DNA of 43,405 bases from an uncultured Eubacteriales bacterium (lineage in GTDB: Bacteria; Bacillota; Clostridia; Oscillospirales; CAG-272), in contig CAKSDP010000018.1 in NCBI GenBank assembly GCA_934446065.1, forward strand, positions 1 through 43,405. The letters run 5' to 3'. A program made the position numbers and the translations under genes. Of this stretch, positions 24,941-33,389 are shown piece by piece; the stretch's first letter is position 1, and every line of letters begins with the position of its first letter. A model generated the notes under the pieces. The model was not told where the DNA came from and searched no databases. It was given only the letters and a program-made list of their open reading frames with translations.

Positions 24941-25519
24941 ATGCCGACTTGTACAGATGCTGCGGTCGATACCGCAGAAAATAAAAAGACCGGCTGGCTT
25001 GAGATTGCCGAGCGGACGATAATAATATTCATGCTGTCGTCGATCACCGGATGGGTGTACGAATTTTTCTTCTACCTCGTTACGGAGCACAGAGCGGGAA
25101 ACAGCGGATTCTTTTTCGGACCGTATCTTCCGGTCTACGGATTCGGAGCTCTGTTCATCCTTCTGTTTACAAGACCGTTCAGACGGCATCCCGCCGCCGT
25201 GTTTTTCGGCTCGATCCCGGTCACCGGAGTGCTTGAGTATTTCACCGGCCTTGTCATGTTCCGCATATGGCACGAGCGCTGGTGGGATTACAGAGAGTTA
25301 TTTTTGAACATCGACGGCTACGTGTGCCTGAGAAGCGTTTTCTCGTTTGCAGTGGGTGCGCTGGTGCTCATGTATCTGCTTGAGCCGCAGGTGAAGGAGA
25401 GACTCTCGGGTGACAAGCGCGCAGTCCTGCGCCACGCCATCTGCATAATATTTACGCTTGTGTTTGCCGCAGATGCGGTCATGACCATTCTTTGGCGTAT
25501 GCCGAATTCGGTGCTGTGA
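24941..25519 (+). CDS. Putative membrane protein, CmpB-type ABC transporter permease family
   Basis: 192 residues with about five hydrophobic segments. The stretches SSITGWVYEFFFY and GFFFGPYLPVYGFGA match the ABC_trans_CmpB family (PF06541), multi-pass proteins annotated as putative permeases though their transport role is unproven. GAGGAGG precedes the start. It lies 13 bases after hisIE and is probably read through from the his promoter, ending at a bidirectional terminator. A link to histidine is not implied by the family. Confidence 0.8.
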   Translation: MPTCTDAAVDTAENKKTGWLEIAERTIIIFMLSSITGWVYEFFFYLVTEHRAGNSGFFFGPYLPVYGFGALFILLFTRPFRRHPAAVFFGSIPVTGVLEYFTGLVMFRIWHERWWDYRELFLNIDGYVCLRSVFSFAVGALVLMYLLEPQVKERLSGDKRAVLRHAICIIFTLVFAADAVMTILWRMPNSVL

Positions 25520-25532
25520 GTGCACCGTCAAA

Positions 25533-25560
25533 AAAGGCTGTCACATATGTGACAGCCTTT
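25533..25560. terminator. Bidirectional terminator
   Basis: AAAGGCTGTCACAT and its exact complement form a 28-base perfect palindrome-type hairpin flanked by A and T runs on the two sides. It separates the convergent his/CmpB unit and the minus-strand aminotransferase. Confidence 0.9.
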
Positions 25561-25563
25561 CTG

Positions 25564-26733
25564 TTATTTTGCGCGGGGTATTTTCCGGCGTATGTCATTC
25601 AGACGGGACAACGCTTCGTTCAGTGTGTCATCCCGCTTTGCAAAATGAAGTCTTATGAGATTGTTCACCGGCTCGCGGAAGAAGCTCGATCCGGGAACGG
25701 CGCCGACGCCGACATCGCGTGCGAGCACCTCGCAGAATTCGAGATCGGACTCGTACCCGAATTCCGATATGTCGAGCATGATGTAGTATGCGCCCTCCGG
25801 CACGGTGTGAGTGAGTCCGATATCGTCAAGTCCGCGTGCGAAAAGATCGCGCTTTGCGGTGTACTTCGCCGTGAGCCATTTGTAATATTCCTCGCCGAAG
25901 CGAAGCCCCGTCACTGCCGCCTCCTGAAGGGGTGCCGCGGCTCCGACGGTCAGGAAATCGTGCACCTTTTTCGCCTCGTCGCAGATCTCTTTCGGTGCGA
26001 TTATGTATCCGAGACGCCATCCCGTGATCGAATATGTCTTGGAGAGGGAGGAGCAGGAGATCGTCCGCTCTCTCATACCGGGCAGAGATGCAAAATATAT
26101 GTGTCTGTGCGGCGCATATACAATGTGCTCGTAAACCTCGTCGGTTATGACGTAAACGTCATATTTTTCGCAGAGATCGGCGATAATGCGCAGCTCCTCG
26201 TATGTGAATACCTTGCCGCAGGGGTTTGACGGATTGCAGAGGATCAGCGCCTTCGGACCGGTCTTCATCGCCGCTTCAAGCGCATCCGCGTCAAATGAAA
26301 AATCGGGCGGCGTTAGCGGTACGTAGATCGGATGCGCCCCTGCAAGGATCGCGTCCGCGCCGTAATTTTCGTAAAACGGAGAGAATACGACAACGCTGTC
26401 GCCGGGGTCAGTCACCGTCATCATAGCGCACATCATCGCCTCGGTGCTACCGCAGGTGACGATTATCTCCTCCTCGGGATCGATCTCAAAGCCCATGAGA
26501 GGGGATTGCTTGTCGGCGAGAGCACAGCGGAAATTCTTCGCCCCGTATGTGATCGAATACTGATGAAAGTCCTCGTATGACGCCTCGGCAAGACGCTCGA
26601 CGATCTCGCGCGGCGGCTCAAAATCAGGGAATCCCTGCGAGAGATTGACCGCGCCGTATTTCATCGAAACGCGCGTCATGCGGCGTATTACGGAATCGGT
26701 AAATGTGCTTGTGCGGTCGGAAAGTTTTTTCAT
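25564..26733 (-). CDS. PLP-dependent aminotransferase, class I/II
   Basis: 389 residues, fold type I. Stretches include NLSQGFPDFEPP near the N-terminus, TCGSTEAMMCAMM, LCNPSNPCGKVF, VITDEVYEH and the PLP lysine in SSLSKTYSITGWRLGY. The overall pattern is that of the aspartate/aromatic/methionine or kynurenine aminotransferase subgroup; the exact amino acid substrate cannot be read. It is transcribed away from rrf2 with its own promoter and ends at the shared terminator. Confidence 0.9.
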   Translation of the reverse strand: MKKLSDRTSTFTDSVIRRMTRVSMKYGAVNLSQGFPDFEPPREIVERLAEASYEDFHQYSITYGAKNFRCALADKQSPLMGFEIDPEEEIIVTCGSTEAMMCAMMTVTDPGDSVVVFSPFYENYGADAILAGAHPIYVPLTPPDFSFDADALEAAMKTGPKALILCNPSNPCGKVFTYEELRIIADLCEKYDVYVITDEVYEHIVYAPHRHIYFASLPGMRERTISCSSLSKTYSITGWRLGYIIAPKEICDEAKKVHDFLTVGAAAPLQEAAVTGLRFGEEYYKWLTAKYTAKRDLFARGLDDIGLTHTVPEGAYYIMLDISEFGYESDLEFCEVLARDVGVGAVPGSSFFREPVNNLIRLHFAKRDDTLNEALSRLNDIRRKIPRAK

Positions 26734-26787
26734 GTTTGATCTCCATTCCGCCGCCGTAGCGGCGGCACAAATTTTGCTTATCGTGTC

Positions 26788-26817
26788 TATTATACTTTAC
26801 GCGGAAGATTTGTGTCA
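26788..26817 (-). promoter_or_regulatory. Promoter of the aminotransferase gene
   Basis: On the minus strand TTGACA (26817-26812), 18-base spacer, TATAAT (26793-26788). Transcription runs left towards the start codon at 26733. Confidence 0.75.
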
Positions 26818-26827
26818 AGCGGAAATA

Positions 26828-26845
26828 TTTGTCCTGCGGGACAAA
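26828..26845. promoter_or_regulatory. Inverted repeat between divergent promoters, candidate operator
   Basis: TTTGTCC-TGCG-GGACAAA, perfect 7-bp arms. It lies between the -35 of the aminotransferase promoter and the -35 of the rrf2 promoter, so a bound factor could act on both. Confidence 0.45.
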
Positions 26846-26860
26846 ATCGTGCCCTGCCAC

Positions 26861-26889
26861 TTGAAAACCTACTGAATATATGTTATTAT
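26861..26889 (+). promoter_or_regulatory. Promoter of the first rrf2 gene
   Basis: TTGAAA (26861-26866), 17-base spacer, TATTAT (26884-26889) with TGT before the -10. Confidence 0.7.
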
Positions 26890-26919
26890 AGTATTATCAT
26901 AGAGGGGCAGGCGATCAAA

Positions 26920-27357
26920 ATGAAGATCTCGACAAAGGGACGCTACGCACTGCGCATGATGCTTGATCTTGCACAGCATCAGGGCGAGGGATGCGTCGCG
27001 CTGAAGGATATTGCGAAAAGGCAGGGAATATCGAAAAAATATCTCGAGCAGATCGTACCGATACTGAACCGCTCGGATATTCTGAAAACAAACAGGGGCT
27101 ATCAGGGCGGTTATATGCTTGCAAAATCACCGGATAAGTACACGGTCGGAATGATACTGAGACTGACCGAGGGCAGCCTCGCACCGGTTCCGTGCGTTGA
27201 GCAGGAGACGGATGCCTGCGACAGGAGCGGCGCGTGTGCAATGCAGACGGTGTGGCGCGGGCTGTATGACGTCGTGAACGACTATCTCGATTCGGTAACG
27301 CTGAAGGATATAGTTGACAGACAGAACGACCTGTACTCCAACGATTATGTCATATGA
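26920..27357 (+). CDS. Rrf2 family transcriptional regulator (IscR-like)
   Basis: 145 residues. A winged helix-turn-helix occupies residues 1-80 (STKGRYALRMMLDLAQH, ALKDIAKRQGISKKYLEQI, NRGYQGGYMLAK). Three cysteines follow at CVEQETDACDRSGAC (C-X7-C-X5-C), a potential Fe-S cluster site. Rrf2 proteins sense Fe-S status, redox state or cysteine supply. It stands alone with its own promoter, divergent from the aminotransferase. AGGGG is upstream of the ATG. A paralogue with a different Cys pattern lies at 42675. Confidence 0.9.
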   Translation: MKISTKGRYALRMMLDLAQHQGEGCVALKDIAKRQGISKKYLEQIVPILNRSDILKTNRGYQGGYMLAKSPDKYTVGMILRLTEGSLAPVPCVEQETDACDRSGACAMQTVWRGLYDVVNDYLDSVTLKDIVDRQNDLYSNDYVI

Positions 27358-27407
27358 AGATCGGCTGACGCAGATTGCACCGGCCTTTTTCTTCATTTAT
27401 ATGGGAT

Positions 27408-27436
27408 TTGCAATTTCTTAAAAAATATGATACAAT
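27408..27436 (+). promoter_or_regulatory. Promoter of the glycan cassette
   Basis: TTGCAA (27408-27413), 17-base spacer, TACAAT (27431-27436) with TGA before the -10. The leader to the ATG at 27584 is about 140 bases; no known riboswitch was recognised in it. Confidence 0.7.
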
Positions 27437-27583
27437 ATATAAATTAAATCATAAGATATGCGGCGTGCCCGCACGACCGGCACGTCTGCCTGCTCGGACG
27501 AAAGAAATATTCGGCAGCGGTAATGCGGTATAACAGAGAAAGGCTGCACCGTAAGCTGCAAAAGCTTTTCGGAGAATAACAGA

Positions 27584-28546
27584 ATGGATAATATCGCTGT
27601 AAGCGTGATATGTGCGGCGTACAATCACGAAAAATATATACGTGACGCGCTCGAAGGATTCGTTTCGCAGAAAACGGATTTCCGGTTTGAGGTGCTTGTG
27701 AACGATGACGCCTCAACGGACGGTACTGCGGCGATAATCCGCGAGTATGCGGAAAAATATCCGGATATCATCCGCCCGGTGTATCAGCCCGAGAATCTGT
27801 ATTCAAAGGGCGTGAAGATATGGCGTGATGTCCTTCTGCCGATGGCGCGCGGCAGATATGTTGCCTTCTGTGAAGGCGATGACTATTGGTGTGACGACGG
27901 AAAGCTCGCCATGCAGAAGTCGTACCTCGACACGCATCCGGAGTGCTCGGCAGTCGTCCACAATTCCCGCTTTTTCTCCGTGAAGACCGGCGAATCATAC
28001 GTAAGATACAGTGACTGTGACCGCGATGTTTCTGTCGCCGAATGCATAAGTTCCGGTTCTGCGGCGTTCCACACTTCATCGATCATGGAGAGACGCGAGC
28101 TTTCGCTTGATCCTCCCGCGTTCGTGTATTCGATCTCGGGCGTCGGCGACTACCCGCGTGCGATATATCTTGTCATGTCAGGGACCGTCCATTATTTCGG
28201 TCGCGTAATGTCCGTCTATCGTGCCGGTACGTCCGGCTCATGGACGGAGAGGGTCGCGCAGAACGAGGAGCGGATGATAAAGCTCAACCGTGATATTGTG
28301 CGGATGCTTGAGATGGCGGATGAGTATTCGGAGGGACGGTACTCTGCCGAAATCTCAGCGGCTGTAAACCTGCATGAGCATACGCTCTGTCTGCTTGAGC
28401 ATCGTTACGGCGATATGTTCTGCAAAAAATACCGCGAGTATAACAGAGCGATCCCGATGAAACTCAGAATGAAATACAGGATACTCGCGCTTTTTCCGTT
28501 TTTGTTCGGACTCAGGACGAGAATAAAGAATAAGAATAAGAATTAG
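27584..28546 (+). CDS. Glycosyltransferase family 2
   Basis: 320 residues. The GT-A fold starts at once: VSVICAAYNHEKYIRDALEGF, VLVNDDASTDGT (38-48) and the metal-binding FCEGDDYWCDD (96-105). It should transfer a sugar from a nucleotide donor to a lipid- or glycan-bound acceptor on the inner face of the membrane. The C-terminal 30 residues are basic and hydrophobic, perhaps for membrane contact. It is the only glycosyltransferase of the cassette. Donor and acceptor are unknown. Confidence 0.9.
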   Translation: MDNIAVSVICAAYNHEKYIRDALEGFVSQKTDFRFEVLVNDDASTDGTAAIIREYAEKYPDIIRPVYQPENLYSKGVKIWRDVLLPMARGRYVAFCEGDDYWCDDGKLAMQKSYLDTHPECSAVVHNSRFFSVKTGESYVRYSDCDRDVSVAECISSGSAAFHTSSIMERRELSLDPPAFVYSISGVGDYPRAIYLVMSGTVHYFGRVMSVYRAGTSGSWTERVAQNEERMIKLNRDIVRMLEMADEYSEGRYSAEISAAVNLHEHTLCLLEHRYGDMFCKKYREYNRAIPMKLRMKYRILALFPFLFGLRTRIKNKNKN

Positions 28547-28572
28547 ACTTTGCCGGAGAGAGGGGATTTGCA

Positions 28573-30036
28573 GTGCCCGAAAGATCAAGCCAAACAATAA
28601 CAAATTTTCTTTGGCGCTTTCTTGAGCGATGCGGAGCACAGGGCGTTACGTTCGTCGTTTCCATCGTTCTTGCGAGACTGCTCGATCCCGCCGTGTACGG
28701 CACGATCGCACTTGTCAATGTCTTCACAGTCATAATGCAGGTGTTCATAGACAGCGGCTTCGGATGTGCGCTTATACAGAAAAAAGATGCGGACAGCACA
28801 GATTTTTCAACGGTATTTTATTTTAATATTGCCGTGTGCACGCTTCTGTACGCGGTGATGTTTGTTTCGGCTCCCGCGATCGCGTCGTTCTACGACAGGG
28901 CGGAGCTTGTGCCGATCGTTCGTGTAATGTCGCTCTCGCTCATTATTTCGGGCGTGAAGAACGTGCAGCAGGCGTATGTGTCGCGCAATATGCTGTTCAA
29001 GAAATTCTTCTTTGCTACGCTCGGCGGAACCGTAGGCGCAGCCGTCGTCGGCATCGTGATGGCGTACAATGGCTTCGGCGTCTGGGCGCTGATCGCGCAG
29101 AATCTGTTCAATCAGACTGTGGATACGGTGATACTGTGGGTGACGGTCAGATGTCGTCCGACACCCGAGTTCTCGATCGGGCGGCTCCGCGCGCTGTTCT
29201 CCTACGGATGGAAGCTGCTTGCGTCGTCGCTGCTTGATACCGTTTACAATAATCTGCGGACGCTTATAATCGGTAAGAAGTATTCGTCTGAGGATCTTGC
29301 ATTCTATAACAAGGGAAACCACTTCCCGAACCTTATCATAACAAACATCAACTCGTCTATCGACAGCGTGCTGCTGCCGACGATGTCAGCCGAGCAGGAT
29401 GACCGCGACAGGGTGCGTGCAATGACACGCCGTGCGATAAGGATAAGCTCGTATATCATACTGCCGCTGATGATGGGGCTTGCGGTCTGTGCCGAACCGC
29501 TCGTGCGGCTGCTTTTGACCGACAAGTGGCTTGCGTGCGTGCCGTATATGCGGATATTCTGTTTCACGTATGCGTTTTATCCGATACATACCGCAAATCT
29601 GAATGCGATCAAGGCGATGGGACGAAGTGACCTTTTTCTGAGACTCGAGATCATAAAAAAGGTGATCGGTCTTGCCGCAATCGGGATCAGTATGTGGTTC
29701 GGAGTTTTCTGGATGGCGATGAGCCTCGTGTTTACGACGTTTACATCTCAGATAATAAATTCATATCCGAACAAAAAGCTGCTGTCTTACAGCTATATCG
29801 CACAGCTAAGGGATATCGCACCGCAGATCGCGCTCACTTGTGTGATGGGCGGCGCGGTCTATGCGATAGGATTTCTGCCGTTTTACGACGCGCTCGTGCT
29901 TCTGATCCAGGTCGTGGTGGGCGTTGCAGTGTATGTTTCGGCATCGGCAATGCTTCACTTGGACAGCTTTGAGTATATCTGTGCGGTGATAAAGAATTTC
30001 ATGAAGAAAAGGGCGGATAAGGGCAAGAATGCCTGA
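28573..30036 (+). CDS. Lipopolysaccharide/polysaccharide flippase, MOP superfamily
   Basis: 487 residues with about 12-14 hydrophobic segments. The start SSQTITNFLWRFLERCGAQGV and LARLLDPAVYGTIALVNVF are typical of Wzx/WzxC-like polysaccharide flippases (Polysacc_synt family). It should move an undecaprenyl-linked glycan across the membrane. Start is GTG 28573 with GAGGGG upstream. Located between the glycosyltransferase and the ATP-grasp gene in one operon. Confidence 0.9.
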   Translation: MPERSSQTITNFLWRFLERCGAQGVTFVVSIVLARLLDPAVYGTIALVNVFTVIMQVFIDSGFGCALIQKKDADSTDFSTVFYFNIAVCTLLYAVMFVSAPAIASFYDRAELVPIVRVMSLSLIISGVKNVQQAYVSRNMLFKKFFFATLGGTVGAAVVGIVMAYNGFGVWALIAQNLFNQTVDTVILWVTVRCRPTPEFSIGRLRALFSYGWKLLASSLLDTVYNNLRTLIIGKKYSSEDLAFYNKGNHFPNLIITNINSSIDSVLLPTMSAEQDDRDRVRAMTRRAIRISSYIILPLMMGLAVCAEPLVRLLLTDKWLACVPYMRIFCFTYAFYPIHTANLNAIKAMGRSDLFLRLEIIKKVIGLAAIGISMWFGVFWMAMSLVFTTFTSQIINSYPNKKLLSYSYIAQLRDIAPQIALTCVMGGAVYAIGFLPFYDALVLLIQVVVGVAVYVSASAMLHLDSFEYICAVIKNFMKKRADKGKNA

Positions 30037-30065
30037 TACGCGTCCCGATTTCGGAGATATCATAT

Positions 30066-31373
30066 ATGGATTTCAAAAACAAAAGACTGCTCATTCTTGC
30101 GGGAGCGCACCAGCACACGAAGCTTGTGCTTGCCGCAAAGCGCCTCGGAGCGTACACGGTCGTTACCGATTATCTTGTGGATTCTCCGGCAAAGCGTGTG
30201 GCGGACAAGGCGTACCGCATTGATATAAAGAACGTTCCCGCGATCGTGGAGATGTGCAGAGACGAGCGGATCGACGGAGTTCTTCAGGGATATATCGATC
30301 CCTGTCAGAGACCGTACTGCCGCATCTGCGAGAGTCTCTCGCTTCCGTGCTACGGCACGTGGGATCAGTTCTTCGCCCTTACCGATAAGCACGCGTTCAA
30401 GAAGATGTGCACAGAGTGCGGCGTCGATACCGTGCCGGAGTATTCCCCGGATATTTTCGGTGAGCCGGGCGGCGACGCGTCTGTCGAGTATCCCGTCCTC
30501 GTGAAGCCGGTCGATTCGCGCGGCTCGCGCGGGCAGAGCATTTGTTACAGCGCGGACGAGGTCGCGTCGGCGATGGATGCCGCAAAGCGCGAAAGCTCAA
30601 ACGGCGATGTGCTGATCGAAAAATACATGGGCAACAAGAACGAGTTTCAGGTCACGTACTTCTTTATCGACGGAGTGCCGTATCTGCTCAGAACAGCCGA
30701 CAGACACCTCGGCGATATTGCGCTCGGGCTTGAAAAGGTCGGCATCTGCACGGTGTCGCCGTCGGTCTATACGTATGACTATCTCTGCGAGACGAACGCC
30801 CGCGTCATGAATATGCTGAAGCGCCTCGGTATAAAGAACGGTCCCGTGTTTATGCAGGGGTTCGTCGATGACGGCAAATTCAGATTCTTTGATCCCGGAT
30901 TCCGTTTCCCCGGCGGAGAATATGAGGCAATGTTCAAGGAGATGACGGGCATCGACATAATGAGCATGATGGTCGAGTTTGCGCTGACCGGACGGATCAC
31001 GTCACCCCCGATACCGGAGGATGCGGTGTTCCTCGGAGGCAGGCGCGTCGCGATCCTGTTCCCGACCGTGCGTGACGGAGTCGTCACGAAGATCGTCGGG
31101 CGGGACGAGATACTTGCCGACGGGCACGGCGTACTTTTCGTAAACCAAAAATATTACGAGGGCGACAGGGTCGAAATGTCGTATAACGTAAATCAGCGCT
31201 TCGCCGAGATCGACGTTATCGGACGCGATACTGCGGACCTTGTCGAGAAGATCCGATATATATACGATACTATGGCTGTGCTTGACGAGCGCGGCAGTGA
31301 TATGCTTTTCGGCAAGCTTGATCTTGCGGAGATAGAGCCTTTGCCGGATAAGGCGCAGCCCGAAGCACTGTAA
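30066..31373 (+). CDS. ATP-grasp domain ligase in glycan cassette
   Basis: 435 residues. Pre-ATP-grasp domain about 1-105 (RLLILAGAHQHTKLVLAAKRLG), then the ATP-grasp fold: YPVLVKPVDSRGSRGQS, VLIEKYMGNKNEFQVTYF, and metal-binding FRFFDPGFRFPGGEYE. It is carbamoyl-phosphate synthase/carnosine synthase-like in layout but short. Such enzymes form an acyl-phosphate and couple it to an amine. In a cassette making a dTDP-amino sugar, an amide-forming ligase that adds an amino acid or carboxylic acid to the sugar amine is a reasonable guess, not shown by the sequence. GGAG lies 10 bases before the ATG. Confidence 0.85.
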   Translation: MDFKNKRLLILAGAHQHTKLVLAAKRLGAYTVVTDYLVDSPAKRVADKAYRIDIKNVPAIVEMCRDERIDGVLQGYIDPCQRPYCRICESLSLPCYGTWDQFFALTDKHAFKKMCTECGVDTVPEYSPDIFGEPGGDASVEYPVLVKPVDSRGSRGQSICYSADEVASAMDAAKRESSNGDVLIEKYMGNKNEFQVTYFFIDGVPYLLRTADRHLGDIALGLEKVGICTVSPSVYTYDYLCETNARVMNMLKRLGIKNGPVFMQGFVDDGKFRFFDPGFRFPGGEYEAMFKEMTGIDIMSMMVEFALTGRITSPPIPEDAVFLGGRRVAILFPTVRDGVVTKIVGRDEILADGHGVLFVNQKYYEGDRVEMSYNVNQRFAEIDVIGRDTADLVEKIRYIYDTMAVLDERGSDMLFGKLDLAEIEPLPDKAQPEAL

Positions 31374-31417
31374 GCTTGCCCGCTGTGCGGGAACATCTGA
31401 GAGGAGACGCGGAACAC

Positions 31418-32509
31418 ATGAAGATCAATGTAACCCATTCCTCAATGCCGCCGTTCGAGGAGTATTGTGAGGAGATACGCTCCATCTGGGACACGGTCCA
31501 CTTGACGAACATGGGCCCGATTCACGAGCGGCTCGCAAGCGGCGTGCGCGAATATCTCGGAGTACCGAACGTCGAGCTGTTCGCAAACGGACACCTCGCG
31601 CTGTATTCGGCGCTGCGTGCGCTCGGCGTGACCGGCGAGGTGATCACAACGCCGTTTACGTTTGCTTCAACGACGAACGCCATTGTGCAGTGCGGATGTA
31701 CGCCGGTTTTCTGCGACGTGAAGCCGGATTACACAATAGACGAGAATAAGATCGAAGCGCTCATAACCGACAGAACGTCGGCGATACTTGCGGTTCACGT
31801 GTACGGCAATATCTGCGCGGTCGATAAGATTCAGAGGATCGCCGACAGGCACGGGCTTCGCGTGATATACGACGCGGCTCACGCGTTCGGCGTCAAGTAC
31901 AAAGGCCGCAACGCAGCGCAGTTCGGTGATGCGTCGATGTTCTCGTTCCACGCGACAAAGGTGTTCCACACGATCGAAGGCGGCTGCGTTGCCTACGCCG
32001 ATCCCGCGCTCACCGAAAAGCTCGCGCTCGAGCGGAATTTTGGCGTGTCCGGCGAAGAGCTGAAGTGCTTCGGCATGAACGCCAAAATGAACGAATTTGA
32101 GGCGGCAATGGGGATCTGCAATCTTCGCCACCTGGATGAGGAGCTGTCACTCAGACGCGCCGTGTTCGAGCGGTATTGCGAGAGACTCGACGGTGTGCCG
32201 GGTCTGACGATCCCTCATACGGATAAGGATAGTACGCCGAATTTCGCGTACTATCCCGTGCTTGTCGCGGCGGAGGTGTACGGATGCGACCGCAACGCCT
32301 TGATGCAGCGACTCGCCGAACACGATATTTCCGCGCGGAAATATTTTTACCCGCTGACCTCCGAGAACCGCGCGTTCGGGCAAAATTGCGAGTGCACGAC
32401 CCCTGCGGCAAAATATTATTCTGAGAATATTCTGTGCCTGCCGATGTACGCCCATCTTGAAAAAGCCGACGTAGACAGGATCTGCGATATTATAATCGAA
32501 AGGAAGTAG
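31418..32509 (+). CDS. DegT/DnrJ/EryC1/StrS family sugar aminotransferase
   Basis: 363 residues. Family marks are IWDTVHLTNMGPIHERL (26-39), FANGHLALYSALRALG, TTPFTFASTTNAIV, VIYDAAHAFG (149-158) and the PLP lysine 181 in SFHATKVFHTIEGG. The N-terminal pattern is like VioA-type enzymes, which aminate dTDP-4-keto-6-deoxyglucose at C4. With rmlA and rmlB next, the likely product is a dTDP-4-amino-4,6-dideoxyhexose; the exact stereochemistry cannot be read. The start at 31418 follows GAGGAG by 11 bases. Confidence 0.92.
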   Translation: MKINVTHSSMPPFEEYCEEIRSIWDTVHLTNMGPIHERLASGVREYLGVPNVELFANGHLALYSALRALGVTGEVITTPFTFASTTNAIVQCGCTPVFCDVKPDYTIDENKIEALITDRTSAILAVHVYGNICAVDKIQRIADRHGLRVIYDAAHAFGVKYKGRNAAQFGDASMFSFHATKVFHTIEGGCVAYADPALTEKLALERNFGVSGEELKCFGMNAKMNEFEAAMGICNLRHLDEELSLRRAVFERYCERLDGVPGLTIPHTDKDSTPNFAYYPVLVAAEVYGCDRNALMQRLAEHDISARKYFYPLTSENRAFGQNCECTTPAAKYYSENILCLPMYAHLEKADVDRICDIIIERK

Positions 32510-32515
32510 GACACC

Positions 32516-33388
32516 GTGAAAGGAATCATTCTTGCGGGCGGGCGGGGAACACGCCTGTACCCGATGACGAAGGTAGTGTCAAAGCAGCTTCTGCCGATAT
32601 ACGACAAGCCGATGATATATTACCCCCTGTCGATGCTTCTGCTTGCCGGGATCCGCGATATCCTTGTTATCTCGACGCCGGAGGATACCCCGAATTACGA
32701 GGCTCTGCTCGGCAACGGCACAAGGATCGGCGTGAATATTACATATAAGGTTCAGTCCTCGCCGCGCGGACTTGCCGATGCGTTCATCCTCGGTGAGGAG
32801 TTTATAGGCGGCGACAACGTTTGCCTCATCCTCGGCGATAACATATTCTACGGACAGAATATGAGCCGCCTGATGTGGCGCGCGTGCGAGAGAGAACACG
32901 GCGCGACGGTGTTCGGATACCCCGTGAAGGATGCGCGTTCGTTCGGCGTGGTCGAGTTCGACCGCGAGCATCGCGTGATCTCGATCGAGGAAAAGCCGGA
33001 GAGACCGAAGTCAAACTACGCCGTTCCGGGACTTTATTTTTACGATAACCGCGTCGTTGAGATCGCAAAGAACGTGAAACCCTCGGCACGCGGCGAGATC
33101 GAGATAACCTCTGTAAACAACGCCTATCTTGAAATGGGAGAGCTGCACGTGGAGCTGCTCGGTCGCGGGATCGCGTGGCTCGATACGGGAACGCCCGAGG
33201 GAATGCTCAAGGCATCGGAATTTGTTGAGGCTGTTCAGTCAAGGCAGGGCTTCTATATGTCGTGCATCGAGGAGATAGCATGGCGGCGCGGGTTCATCTC
33301 TGCAGAAAAGCTCCGCGCGCTCGGCGAGGAGCTGTGTGCGACCGATTACGGAAAATATCTTATTGCACTTGCCGGAGAGGGGATCTGA
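32516..33388 (+). CDS. rmlA: Glucose-1-phosphate thymidylyltransferase RmlA
   Basis: 290 residues. N-terminal nucleotidyltransferase motif GIILAGGRGTRLYPMT, then KQLLPIYDKPMIYYPLSML, LILGDNIFYG, EEKPERPKSNYAVPGLYFYD and WLDTGTPEGMLKASEFV. It makes dTDP-glucose from dTTP and glucose 1-phosphate. Start is GTG 32516. Length and motifs match the family exactly. It follows the aminotransferase by 6 bases and precedes rmlB by 1 base. Confidence 0.96.
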   Translation: MKGIILAGGRGTRLYPMTKVVSKQLLPIYDKPMIYYPLSMLLLAGIRDILVISTPEDTPNYEALLGNGTRIGVNITYKVQSSPRGLADAFILGEEFIGGDNVCLILGDNIFYGQNMSRLMWRACEREHGATVFGYPVKDARSFGVVEFDREHRVISIEEKPERPKSNYAVPGLYFYDNRVVEIAKNVKPSARGEIEITSVNNAYLEMGELHVELLGRGIAWLDTGTPEGMLKASEFVEAVQSRQGFYMSCIEEIAWRRGFISAEKLRALGEELCATDYGKYLIALAGEGI

Positions 33389-33389
33389 T

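Noticed and set aside
25492..26229. Plus-strand frame opposite the aminotransferase
   Set aside because: It overlaps the bidirectional terminator and a well-conserved PLP enzyme on the other strand.
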